A DNA stretch of 64,000 nucleotides, from the NCBI RefSeq assembly GCF_024178165.1, contig NZ_JAMZIE010000003.1:248001-312000 (forward strand), given 5' to 3'. This DNA is from Halohasta salina (lineage in GTDB: Archaea; Halobacteriota; Halobacteria; Halobacteriales; Haloferacaceae). Below, piece after piece: positions 43,545-52,710 of this stretch. The notes beneath the pieces were generated by a model. It did no database searches, was not told the DNA's origin, and saw only the letters and a program-made list of their open reading frames with translations. Every line of letters begins with the position of its first letter. The stretch's first letter is position 1. The position numbers and the translations under genes are program-made.

Positions 43545-44459
43545 TTATGGCTCTACGTACGCGCGGACTGCTTCGAGTTCGTCTGCGGTCACATCGGCGG
43601 CGAGCGCCGCGATGTCGACTGACTCGGGGGTTTCGGTCGGATACTTCCGCTCGAAGTAGCCGTAGACGTTTTTGAGATCCCGCCGGAGGAGTTCGTCGCT
43701 GTTTTGATGGTCGGTCGGGACGGCCTGCGGCCAGTCGAAGATCGTGATCCCGCTTTCGTCGACGAAGACGTTGTACTCGCTCATGTCGCTGTGCACGTAG
43801 CCCGCTTGGTAGGCAGCGGTCATTTCTTCGAGGACGAGATCAAGCACGCCGACGACCTGTTCGGATTCGAGGCGCGCACGCGACAGTTCCGCGCCGTCGA
43901 GTTTCTCCATGACGATCGCATGTCGGTTCTGGTCGACCGGTCGTGGGACCGAAACGGCCGGGTATAGCTCTTCGAGCGCCTCGTACTCCCGTTCGGCGGC
44001 CTTCCGGGCGGTGTAGAGCCACGAAACGTGGTTGCGATCGGCGGTGTACTGCCGTTCGCGGTCGACCTTCCGGAAGTTCGTATACCCCTCGCGGTGATAT
44101 TTGAGGGCCAGCGGTTGAAACGACATCGCCTCGTAGACGTCGCTTTCCTTGCCGACACCCAGCGGCGCGCCGACGCCGTCGATGGTGTCCCGTTCCGAAA
44201 AGCTCCGCAACGCGAGGGCGTCGTACCCCTCGAAGGTGAGCTGGTAGCCCTCGTACTGGATCGTCTTCCGCTCGATCAGCTCGTGTTCCATACACCGATC
44301 GAGCCGGTAGGTTATCTCTTCGGGAGTGAGGCTCGAATACTCCGGCAGCTTCTCGCGTTGAACCCACTCCGAAAAGCGCATCCCCTGTTCGACGCCCGAC
44401 AGGAGATAGAAGTCCTCGGGTTCGAGGTCGCGAAAGAACGCCGCCACGTTCTGAACCAT
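43545..44459 (-). CDS. rio2: RIO2 family atypical protein kinase/ATPase
   Basis: Small-subunit ribosome maturation factor. The 304-residue protein begins with the Rio2 winged helix (residues 1-90). The kinase core has the nucleotide loop GVGKESDVYEA, K120, the catalytic HSD with D225 and N230 (YVHSDMSEYNVF) and the metal-binding D242 in FDWPQAV. Normal length and motif order. A TATA-like CTTTTAGG about 25 bases upstream supports this start; the longer upstream open frame is antisense noise. Confidence 0.95.
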   Translation of the reverse strand: MVQNVAAFFRDLEPEDFYLLSGVEQGMRFSEWVQREKLPEYSSLTPEEITYRLDRCMEHELIERKTIQYEGYQLTFEGYDALALRSFSERDTIDGVGAPLGVGKESDVYEAMSFQPLALKYHREGYTNFRKVDRERQYTADRNHVSWLYTARKAAEREYEALEELYPAVSVPRPVDQNRHAIVMEKLDGAELSRARLESEQVVGVLDLVLEEMTAAYQAGYVHSDMSEYNVFVDESGITIFDWPQAVPTDHQNSDELLRRDLKNVYGYFERKYPTETPESVDIAALAADVTADELEAVRAYVEP

Positions 44460-44575
44460 ACCCAACGGAGGCCACCGCGGCCTAAAAGCCCGACGAGTCG
44501 GTCGACTAGTTGTCGATAAATCAAATATGACGATATCGAACGCTGTGTCGAGCGGATTCGGCTGCCGCCGGCGCG

Positions 44576-46081
44576 TTATCGTCCTCGGTGAACGATCGCC
44601 AGATCGCAGTCGACGTCGTGAATGCGCCTGAACGTAGGCGTCGAGAAGAACCGCGAGGCGGCGCTCCGATCCGTACTCGCTCCGAGGACCGTGAGGTCGT
44701 AGTTCCTCGCGTTGGTTCGGAGGAACGACTCGACGCTGCTGTGGCTGATCCGGGTCTCGATCGGATCGGGAAACGACTCCACGAGGTTGTCGAGCATGAC
44801 CTCCGTCTTCCGTCGGTCTTCCGCTTCCGAGATACAGGTACAGGCGCTGGCCGACCCCCGGCGCTCGACGAGACGGTGGGCGAAGTCCAGCATCATGTTG
44901 GCGGTCTCGCCCGCACCCCGGACCATCACCAGAATGTGGCGCCATTCGGTCCGCTCCGTCGAGGGCCGGAAGACGACGGCGTCGGTCGGCCCCTTGAGGA
45001 TCGTCCAGATGAACCGGCTCGGCCGGCCGTCGGTCGACTCGTAGGGGCTGACGATCAGATCACAGCGCTCCCGCTCGGCGGTTTCGAGGATCGTCTCGCC
45101 GGGCGAGCCGTCCTCGGCGACGACCGCGAACTCACAGGGGATGCCGACCGCGTCGTCGACGAGGGCCTGCAGGGATTCGAGGCGTTGTCGGTGGTGGTCG
45201 GTGAGTTCGGCCTCGGCCGTTTCGGTCGCCTCTTCGTCGGTCGAGACCTCGTCGCTCTCGTCGGCGACCTCGGAGGCCGTCTCCGCGATGGCGTCGGTGC
45301 TCACCGTCTGCATGAGCACGAGCCGTCCGGCGTCGTGGGCCGCCGCCAGTCGGGCGGCGAACAACACCAACGACTCGGGGTCGTCGCTCCGCACGGGGAC
45401 GAGGATCTGGTCGTCGGCCTGCATCGAGTGGAAGAGGTAGCGGGCCCGTTCCTCGTAGAGATGGGTTCGCCAGAGGACGAACACGCCCGCGATCAGCAGA
45501 CTCGAGACGAGGACGCCGCCGACGAACGCCACCTGGTCGACGCCGGTGACGAGCACCAGCAGTGCCGACGAAAAGGCCGAGGGCTCTTCGAGCGACAGCG
45601 CCCACGCCAACACCCCGGTGACGAGAATGGCGACGGCCGCCGCGCCCGCGGGGACTTCGAACGGTTCGAGCGGCGCGGCCGTCCAGTAGCGGACGCTGAG
45701 TTCGAGGACAAGCCACCCACTGAGCGCCCCCAGCGAGAGCCCGCCGACGAACGTCCACGGTGAGGAGTACCGCCCCTCAGGGTTCGAAAACAGGGTGAAA
45801 GTACCGGAGGCCAGCGGCGGGTAGACCAGAAACGAGACCACCGGCGAGACGTTGGCGAGCCACGTCACACCCCCGACCAGCAGCGGCACGAACACGAGCA
45901 CCGAAAGGTGGAGGAGGTTGTCGGGGTGTTCGAGCCACCGGCGGACGATCTGTAGCTTCCGATGTTCGAACCGACGGAGCCGACGCCGGGCCGTATTGAC
46001 CCCACTCGGCGAAACTATCCAGCATCGATCGGATGTAGTCGACACACGAGCATGGCTTTTTCCTCGGGTGCGAGACCACAC
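44576..46081 (-). CDS. HPP membrane domain fused to tandem universal-stress domains
   Basis: About 500 residues: four helices in the first 200 (VFVPLLVGGVTWLANVSPVVSFLVYPPLASGTFTLFSNP marks the HPP family), then two USP-type alpha/beta domains, near residues 225-370 and 385-501. HPP proteins are linked to anion (nitrite-like) transport in chloroplasts, and USP domains often bind ATP. The acidic loop DEVSTDEEATETAEAE sits inside the first USP. The start is uncertain: the ATG at 46081 is used here, and a GTG at 46045 is possible. Conserved sequence begins near RRRLRRFEHRKLQ. Confidence 0.75.
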   Translation of the reverse strand: MWSRTRGKSHARVSTTSDRCWIVSPSGVNTARRRLRRFEHRKLQIVRRWLEHPDNLLHLSVLVFVPLLVGGVTWLANVSPVVSFLVYPPLASGTFTLFSNPEGRYSSPWTFVGGLSLGALSGWLVLELSVRYWTAAPLEPFEVPAGAAAVAILVTGVLAWALSLEEPSAFSSALLVLVTGVDQVAFVGGVLVSSLLIAGVFVLWRTHLYEERARYLFHSMQADDQILVPVRSDDPESLVLFAARLAAAHDAGRLVLMQTVSTDAIAETASEVADESDEVSTDEEATETAEAELTDHHRQRLESLQALVDDAVGIPCEFAVVAEDGSPGETILETAERERCDLIVSPYESTDGRPSRFIWTILKGPTDAVVFRPSTERTEWRHILVMVRGAGETANMMLDFAHRLVERRGSASACTCISEAEDRRKTEVMLDNLVESFPDPIETRISHSSVESFLRTNARNYDLTVLGASTDRSAASRFFSTPTFRRIHDVDCDLAIVHRGR

Positions 46082-46231
46082 CCCCGACTCGGAGCGGTCG
46101 TTAGTACCGCCTCGGGCATGGCACCAGCACCGCGGTCGCCGAGGGTCAAAACGCCAGCGGCCGTCCGTCGATCCGGAAGGAGCGGAGTGGGAGATGTCGG
46201 ATCGCCGTGTTCGACGCGAAACGGGGGTCGA

Positions 46232-46702
46232 CTACTCGTCGTGTCCGGGGAGCTGTTCCGACTGGCTTCGGTCGTCGACCGACAGCGGTTCGGTACACCA
46301 CGTACAGAAGTCGAGTTCGGGGTCGGTCGACCGACCACAGTGGGGACAGGACAGCCCCTCGTCGGCTGCGTCGGCGGTCGGGTCGACGCCGGGGGCCATC
46401 CCGGCCTCCTGGTGGTCCAAAAAGGCGACCAGCAGCGCGTCGACGATGCTGAAGCCGATAATGACCACCATCGGGACGTAGACCTCCGTCGGAATCGTCG
46501 AGACGTCGAAGGGGTCGATCGTTTCGGGGTTGGTGACGTACACCGACATGAGTGCGACCCCCGCCCCGATGGTCAGCAGGAACCACAGCATCGACCGCCG
46601 CCACCGCCGGAGGTAGGCGTGGCCGGTGCCCGCGATGCCGAAGAAGGCACCGACGAGCGCGAACCCCGCCGTCAACAGCAGTTTGCGTCGTGGGTTGCTC
46701 AT
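46232..46702 (-). CDS. Membrane protein with C-terminal zinc ribbon
   Basis: 156 residues with three hydrophobic helices, the first rich in Gly (ALVGAFFGIAGTGHAYLRRW), then a cytosolic tail with a zinc ribbon LSCPHCGRSTDPELDFCTWC. The GTGHAYLRRWRRS turn is the pattern seen in small TM2-like haloarchaeal membrane proteins. The downstream gap 46082-46231 holds no recognisable signal. Role unknown; the zinc ribbon suggests protein or nucleic-acid contact at the membrane. Confidence 0.75.
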   Translation of the reverse strand: MSNPRRKLLLTAGFALVGAFFGIAGTGHAYLRRWRRSMLWFLLTIGAGVALMSVYVTNPETIDPFDVSTIPTEVYVPMVVIIGFSIVDALLVAFLDHQEAGMAPGVDPTADAADEGLSCPHCGRSTDPELDFCTWCTEPLSVDDRSQSEQLPGHDE

Positions 46703-46801
46703 ACCTCTACTACTAGTGAGACCGTGTTAAACGCCAGTATTTGTTTCGGAACTGTCGAGGCGAGTGACAATCACTAAGCGCCCGGCTGTCGAGGGTGAGG
46801 T

Positions 46802-48559
46802 ATGCGACTCGAGGCCTACTGGGGAGTCGGACCGAAAACCGCCGGGCTGCTCCGGGAGTCGATCGGCGAGTCGGCGGCCATCGACGCCATCGAAACGGCG
46901 GATGTCCGGACGCTCGCCGAGGCCGGTCTCCCGCGCGGGCGGGCGGTCAGGATCCTGCGGCGAGCCGCCGGGACCGCCGGCGTCGACGTCCTGGGGACGA
47001 GCGACACCCGGAGCGTCTACGACGACCTGTTGGGGTTGGCCAGCGAGTACGCCGTCACCGACCACGCCGCCGATCGCATCCGGGTCATGACGCCGCTGAC
47101 CGACCGCACAGATATCGAGGCGCGACTCGACGACGTACTGGCAGCCAAAGCGGCCTGGACCACCCTCGCCGACGCCGACCGCGAGCGCGTTCTGGCTGCC
47201 TTCGCGGAGTACGACGACGCCGGCGGCACCGACCGCGCGGCCGTCGAGGCGGCGCTCGAACTCCGGGCGGTCGGCCTCGCGGGGTCGACCTTCGCGGCGC
47301 TCGGCGACGTCGACGAAGCAGCGCTCGAAGCGGCCGCCGGCGCACTCGGCTACATCCGCGAGGGCTCCGATGGGTCGACCGTCATCGAGGGTGCGGACGA
47401 GGAACTCGACCGGCTTCGTGACCAACTGGATGCGGCCCGCGACCTCGACAACGCCGCTTTCGACATCATCGACACCGTCCGCGACGGCGGCGTGCGGGAC
47501 ATGCAGGCCTTCCAGAGCGGCGTCGTCGACCACGTCGCCGACCAAACTGGCATCCCTCACAACACGATCCGGTCGGCGGCTCCCGACGAGGCGGTCGACG
47601 CCGCCGACTTCGTGAGCGCGACGCTCCGGGAGTTGGTCGACGACCTCGAATCGCGGGTCGACGACCGCGAGTCAGTGGTGATCGAGGACCTTCGAAGTCG
47701 GATCGAGACCGCCGAGGGCGACGTCGAGGCGGCCGTCGACGCCGTCGGCGAGATCGCGCTGTCGCTGTCGCTGGGTCGGTTTGCGGCTGCCTACGACCTC
47801 CAGCGACCGACGCTGGTCGAGGACGGGCTGGCGGCGACCGACGCCCGGAACCTCTTCGTCGACGGCGAGGTCCAGCCGATCTCCTATGGGGTCGGCACCC
47901 ACGATCTAGTCGAGACGCCGCGGGCGATCGCCCCGCCCGCAGGCGATCGGGTGACCGTTCTCACCGGCGCTAATTCGGGCGGGAAAACCACGCTGTTGGA
48001 GACGCTCTGTCAGATCGCCCTGCTGACGGCGATGGGGCTGCCGGTGCCCGCAGCAGAAGCCGAGGTAGGGCTGTTCGACACCATCGTCTTCCACCGCCGC
48101 CACGCCTCGTTCAACGCCGGCGTGCTCGAATCGACACTCAAATCGATCGTCCCGCCGCTTACGGGGGACGGCCGGACGCTCATGCTCGTCGACGAGTTCG
48201 AGGCCATTACGGAGCCGGGACGGGCCGCCGACCTGCTGAATGGGCTCGTCTCGCTGACGGTCGACCAGTCGGCCCTCGGCGTCTACGTCACCCATCTCGC
48301 CGACGACCTGAGTCCGCTGCCCGAGACGGCCCGGATCGACGGCATCTTCGCCGAGGGACTGACACCCGATCTGGAACTGCAGGTCGACTACCAGCCGCGG
48401 TTCGGTACGGTGGGGAAGTCGACGCCGGAGTTCATCGTCTCGCGGCTCGTCGCCAACGCCTCGGACCGCGCCGAGCGGGCGGGCTTCGAGTCGCTGGCCG
48501 CTGCTGTGGGTGAGGAAGCCGTCCAGCGAACGCTGTCGGATGCGGAGTGGGAAAACTAG
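46802..48559 (+). CDS. MutS-family ATPase with N-terminal helix-hairpin-helix
   Basis: 585 residues. The N-terminus AYWGVGPKTAGLLRESIG is a helix-hairpin-helix DNA-binding unit. A helical clamp/lever region follows (about 70-330), and then the MutS ATPase with G389-ANSGGKTT (Walker A), LMLVDEFEAITEPG (Walker B) and the TH motif in VYVTHLADDLS. The mismatch-reading domain I of MutS and the Smr nuclease of MutS2 are both absent. It may bind branched DNA or recombination intermediates. It is convergent with ileS, ten bases apart. Confidence 0.85.
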   Translation: MRLEAYWGVGPKTAGLLRESIGESAAIDAIETADVRTLAEAGLPRGRAVRILRRAAGTAGVDVLGTSDTRSVYDDLLGLASEYAVTDHAADRIRVMTPLTDRTDIEARLDDVLAAKAAWTTLADADRERVLAAFAEYDDAGGTDRAAVEAALELRAVGLAGSTFAALGDVDEAALEAAAGALGYIREGSDGSTVIEGADEELDRLRDQLDAARDLDNAAFDIIDTVRDGGVRDMQAFQSGVVDHVADQTGIPHNTIRSAAPDEAVDAADFVSATLRELVDDLESRVDDRESVVIEDLRSRIETAEGDVEAAVDAVGEIALSLSLGRFAAAYDLQRPTLVEDGLAATDARNLFVDGEVQPISYGVGTHDLVETPRAIAPPAGDRVTVLTGANSGGKTTLLETLCQIALLTAMGLPVPAAEAEVGLFDTIVFHRRHASFNAGVLESTLKSIVPPLTGDGRTLMLVDEFEAITEPGRAADLLNGLVSLTVDQSALGVYVTHLADDLSPLPETARIDGIFAEGLTPDLELQVDYQPRFGTVGKSTPEFIVSRLVANASDRAERAGFESLAAAVGEEAVQRTLSDAEWEN

Positions 48560-48569
48560 CGACCGGAAT

Positions 48570-51500
48570 TTACGCCGTCTGCTCGGCGACAACTGCAACG
48601 CCGATGGTCACGTCGACGTCTTCGATCTCCCAGTCTTCGACCAGATCGCCCGCCGCATCGGGCTCGTCGACGAACTCGGCGGCCCGCACCTCTTCGGCGA
48701 TGAGGTCGCGGTGTTCGTCGACGAACGCCTCGATACGGTCGTCGGCAATCGAGAGGCCGACTCGGATCTCGCTTTCGACATCGAGATCCAGCTCCTTGCG
48801 CATCTCCTGAATCCGGCGGATCACGTCGCGGGCGTACCCCTCGGATTCGAGTTCTTCGGTCAGGGTGGTGTCGACGTATACCGTGCCGCCGTCGAACTCG
48901 GTGCCGGTGACGTGTTCCGGCGGCTCGCTGCGGTATTCGACCATGCTCTCTTCGAGTTCGACCGTCTCGCCGTCGACCTCGATGCCGGCCTCGACCTCGT
49001 TTCGGGGGGCATCCTCGACCGCCGCCATCACTTTCTGGGCGTCGGCTCCGAACGCGGGGCCGATTGCGCCCATCTGTGGCTCGGCGAACGCTTGGAGTTC
49101 GGCGAACTCCTCGGTGATCTCGATCTCGCGGGTGTTGACCCGCTCACCCAGCAGCTCCGAGAGGTTGCCGACCGCGTTGGCGACGTCCTCCTCGTCGGTT
49201 TCGACGACGATCCGCGAGACCGGCCACCGGAGTTTACGACCGCCGCGCTGGCGAGCGTTGGCGGCGGCCTCCTCGACGTCCCGGAGGACGGCCATATCGG
49301 CCTCCAGATCGGGATCGTGGAGCTCGTCGTCGACCGTGGGCCAATCGAGTGCGTGGACCGTCGTTGCGCTGCCGTCGAGGATCTGGTACATCCGCTCGGT
49401 CATGTACGGCGTGAACGGCGCGAGCAGACGGATGACCTCGTCGAGCACGGTCGCGAGGGTGGCGTACGCGCCGAGTTTCGACGGCGAGTCGCTGTCGTCC
49501 CACATCCGCTCGCGGGTGGCCTTGACGTAGAAGCGGGAGACGTCCTCGGTCACGAAGTCGAGGACGGCGTTCAGGGCATCGTCGACCCGGTAGTCGTCCC
49601 ACGCCTCGGTGGCCTCCTGTTTGACGCCCTGCAGCCGCGAGAGTACCCACTCGTCGACGACGGTGAGTTCGCCCTCACTGAGGTCGGGATCGGCGGGGTC
49701 GTAGCCGTCGAGATCCATGTACGTGAGCGGGAAGCGGAACACGTTCCACAGGATGTTGAGGCGGCCGACCATGCTGCCGAGGCCGTCCCAGTCGAACGAG
49801 AGGTCGACGCCCTGCTGGTCGTGGCTCAGCAAGTAGGCCCGCAGTGGGTCGCGACCAGCGCGCTCGATCGCTTCTTCGGGCGTCACGATGTTGCCGACCG
49901 ACTTGGACATCTTCCGGCCGTGTTTGTCGTTGGCGAACCCGTGCATCAGGACTTCTTTATACGGACTTTCGCCGAAGGCAGCCGTGCCCATCCCGAGCTG
50001 GGACCAGAACCAGCCGCGGGTCTGATCGTGGGCCTCGATGATGAGGTCGGCGGGCCACAGTTCTTCAAATTCATCCGTTTCGCCGGGGTAGCCGATCGTC
50101 CCCCACGTCGCCACCGATGAGTCGAGCCAGACGTCGAAGACGTCCTCGATCCGGCGGTAGGTGGTGCCGTCTTCGGTGATCGTGATGTCGTCGACGGTCG
50201 GCCGGTGGAGGTCGATTGCGTCGGGGTCGATCCCCTGGTCGGCCCGCTCGGCGAGTTCCTCGCGGGTGCCGACGACGATCATCTCTTCGTCGAGTGTGCC
50301 CTCGCGGCTCTCGGCATCCTCGGGGACCCAGATCGGGATCGGGATGCCCCAGTAGCGCTGCCGAGAGACGTTCCAGTCGGGGGCGTTCTCGATGAAGTCC
50401 CGGAAGCGATTATCGCGGGCCCACTGCGGGTGCCACTCGGCGTCCTCGATGTTGTCCAGCAGTTCGTCTTTGATGTCGGTAATCGAGATGAACCACTGGT
50501 CGGTCGTCAGCTGGATGATATCGGTGTCACACCGCCAGCAGTGGCCGTAGGAGTGTTCGTACGTCTCGCTGGCCAGCAGTGCGCCGTTTTCGTCGAGATT
50601 GGCTTTGATCTCGTCGTTGGCGTCCCGAACGAACTGGCCTTCGTACTTGCCACCGGCTGCGGTAAAGGTGCCGTCGCCAGCAACCGGACAGAAGATATCG
50701 AGGCCCAACTCCTGGCCGCGGTTGAAGTCCTCCTCACCGTGGCCGGGTGCCGAGTGGACTAATCCGGTGCGGTCGGCCTCGACGAACTCGGCCGTGTACA
50801 CTTCGCCCGCACCCTCGAAGCTCGGATAGTTGGGGACTTCGTCGCTGAGGGGGTGGTCGTACTCCCAGCCGACCAGTTCGTCGCCCGAGAGTTCGGCTTC
50901 GACCTCGTAGTCGTCGTACCGCCCACGACCCAGCACGTCGTCGACACACTCTTCGGCGATATACAGCACGTCCTCGTCGCCGCCCTTGGTGGCCCGGACC
51001 TTGTTGTAGGTGAGGTCCTCGCCGACGCCCACGAAGGTGTTTGCGGGAATCGTCCACGGGGTCGTCGTCCAGATGACGAGGCTCCCCTCGCGGTCGACCA
51101 GCGGGAACTTCACGTAGATCGAAGGGTCTTCGACCTGATCGTACTCGACTTCGTTGTTGGCGATCCCGGTCTCACAGCGCGGACACTGCGAGATCGAGCG
51201 TTTGCCCTGCTCGACGAGGCCGCGCTCGGCGACCTGCTTGAACCCGTGCCACGCGGCCTCCATGTATTCGGGCGAGACCGTCTCGTAGGGGTCGTCCCAG
51301 TCGAACCACGCGCCGATGGACTGGAAATCCTCATCCATCGCCTTGCGGTTGGTCTGGGCGAACTCCATGCACTCCTCGATGAACGCCTCCATGCCGTACT
51401 CCTCGATGTCCTGCTTGCTCTCGAAGCCGAGTTCCTCCTCGACTTTGACCTCGATGGGGAGCCCGTGCATGTCGTACCCCGGTCGGTCGGTGACCTGATG

Positions 51501-51725
51501 GCCGGTCATCCGCTTCTGGCGGATCACGGCGTCTTTCAGTGTCTTGTTCCACGCGGTGCCGAGATGCATCTGCCCGGAGGTATAGGGCGGGCCGTCGACG
51601 AAAAAGAAGGTCGGGTCGTCGGCATGGGCCGCCTTGGTCGCCTCGTAGGCGTCGTGGTCGTCCCAGTAGTCCTCGACCGCCGCCTCGACGTCAGCGGGCG
51701 AGTACTGGTCGGTGACGTCATCCAT
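48570..51725 (-). CDS. ileS: Isoleucyl-tRNA synthetase
   Basis: Charges tRNA-Ile in the cytosol. Full length at 1051 residues: the HIGH-type motif GQMHLGTAWNKTL, an editing (CP1) insert with the TTPWTIPANT motif, and the KMSKS loop GRKMSKSVGN, then the anticodon-binding helices and a C-terminal tail. It starts MDDVTDQYSPADVEAAVEDYW, and a TTTTGATATAG element about 25 bases upstream fits a leaderless message. The archaeal/eukaryotic-type CP1 is present. No anomaly seen. Confidence 0.97.
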   Translation of the reverse strand: MDDVTDQYSPADVEAAVEDYWDDHDAYEATKAAHADDPTFFFVDGPPYTSGQMHLGTAWNKTLKDAVIRQKRMTGHQVTDRPGYDMHGLPIEVKVEEELGFESKQDIEEYGMEAFIEECMEFAQTNRKAMDEDFQSIGAWFDWDDPYETVSPEYMEAAWHGFKQVAERGLVEQGKRSISQCPRCETGIANNEVEYDQVEDPSIYVKFPLVDREGSLVIWTTTPWTIPANTFVGVGEDLTYNKVRATKGGDEDVLYIAEECVDDVLGRGRYDDYEVEAELSGDELVGWEYDHPLSDEVPNYPSFEGAGEVYTAEFVEADRTGLVHSAPGHGEEDFNRGQELGLDIFCPVAGDGTFTAAGGKYEGQFVRDANDEIKANLDENGALLASETYEHSYGHCWRCDTDIIQLTTDQWFISITDIKDELLDNIEDAEWHPQWARDNRFRDFIENAPDWNVSRQRYWGIPIPIWVPEDAESREGTLDEEMIVVGTREELAERADQGIDPDAIDLHRPTVDDITITEDGTTYRRIEDVFDVWLDSSVATWGTIGYPGETDEFEELWPADLIIEAHDQTRGWFWSQLGMGTAAFGESPYKEVLMHGFANDKHGRKMSKSVGNIVTPEEAIERAGRDPLRAYLLSHDQQGVDLSFDWDGLGSMVGRLNILWNVFRFPLTYMDLDGYDPADPDLSEGELTVVDEWVLSRLQGVKQEATEAWDDYRVDDALNAVLDFVTEDVSRFYVKATRERMWDDSDSPSKLGAYATLATVLDEVIRLLAPFTPYMTERMYQILDGSATTVHALDWPTVDDELHDPDLEADMAVLRDVEEAAANARQRGGRKLRWPVSRIVVETDEEDVANAVGNLSELLGERVNTREIEITEEFAELQAFAEPQMGAIGPAFGADAQKVMAAVEDAPRNEVEAGIEVDGETVELEESMVEYRSEPPEHVTGTEFDGGTVYVDTTLTEELESEGYARDVIRRIQEMRKELDLDVESEIRVGLSIADDRIEAFVDEHRDLIAEEVRAAEFVDEPDAAGDLVEDWEIEDVDVTIGVAVVAEQTA

Positions 51726-51795
51726 ACCCGAAGGGAATAGAGCGGTCTATATCAAAACGGTGGTCCTGTCCCGTCCGGAAAAGGGTGTGGCGGCC

Positions 51796-52566
51796 TCAGG
51801 CGGTCGCGTTCGCGGTCTCGTTCATGTCGGCAGCGTCCTCGGACTCCTCGGCGGTCTGCTCGTCGAGCCACTGGTCGTACTCGGCCTGGTCGACGACCTC
51901 GATCGAGAAGTACATCTGGGAGTGGGCCAGTCCACAGTACTCCGAACAGTAGCCCTGATAGGTCCCCGTCTCCTCGGGAGTGGTCTGGAGGTACTGGACC
52001 TGACTCGGCATCGCGTCCATCTTCAGCCCCAACTCGGGGACGTGGAAGCCGTGGATCACGTCTTCGGAGGTGACACCGATGTAGAGGTCTTGGCCCTCGG
52101 GCACCGTAATCACCGGTCCGTTGTCACCCTGCGGGGCCGTGATGTCCTCCTCGGGGTAGGTCATCGTCCAGCCCCACTGGTAGGCTTCGGCTTGGACGTA
52201 CACGTCGCCCTCGTTGGGCGCGATCTCGTCTTCGCCGCCGGTGAACGTGACCGCCGGGTCGGCCATCACGCCGTAGGAGGCGACGCCGACGAACAGCAGA
52301 ATGATTGCCGTCGCCACCGTCCAGGTGATCTCGAGGCGGCGGTTCTCTCTGGTCGGTTTCGGCTCGTCGTTGTCCTTGAACCGGAGGACGGCGTAGATCA
52401 GGATGATCTCGACCAGCAGCGTGATCGGCAGGGCGATATACAGCAGTTTGATGTTCAGCTCGCCGATCAGGTCTGCCGAGGTCGACTGGGCGGCCACCGG
52501 GTCGGCGAAAAGGGCCATCACAGCCGCCGACAGCAACGAAGCGAGTGCGAAACGCTTGGCGTTCAT
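51796..52566 (-). CDS. coxB: Cytochrome c oxidase subunit II (CuA)
   Basis: Accepts electrons at the CuA centre of a haem-copper oxidase outside the membrane. The 256-residue precursor has a Sec signal ending ADPVAAQ, two membrane helices (about 35-60 and 85-105) and a cupredoxin domain. The CuA ligands are visible: H in IHGFHVPELG, then CSEYCGLAHSQM. The C-terminal tail is acidic. Subunits I and III are not in the window. It is divergent from the haem o synthase fusion across 144 bases. Confidence 0.95.
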   Translation of the reverse strand: MNAKRFALASLLSAAVMALFADPVAAQSTSADLIGELNIKLLYIALPITLLVEIILIYAVLRFKDNDEPKPTRENRRLEITWTVATAIILLFVGVASYGVMADPAVTFTGGEDEIAPNEGDVYVQAEAYQWGWTMTYPEEDITAPQGDNGPVITVPEGQDLYIGVTSEDVIHGFHVPELGLKMDAMPSQVQYLQTTPEETGTYQGYCSEYCGLAHSQMYFSIEVVDQAEYDQWLDEQTAEESEDAADMNETANATA

Positions 52567-52682
52567 GCTGGTACGAAACTAGCACGGGCGGCGTAAATAC
52601 CTACTGAATCGCCACCTTCGGCGTCGACTCGCCGCCGGGACTCGGCGGGCGATGCGTGGTTGGATCCTCGAAACGGGGCTCC

Positions 52683-52688
52683 TATATA
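52683..52688 (+). promoter_or_regulatory. TATA box of the haem synthase fusion gene
   Basis: TATATA lies 23-28 bases before the GTG at 52711, which makes this a leaderless GTG start. Confidence 0.55.
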
Positions 52689-52710
52689 TGTCGACACCCA
52701 ATAACTGGTA

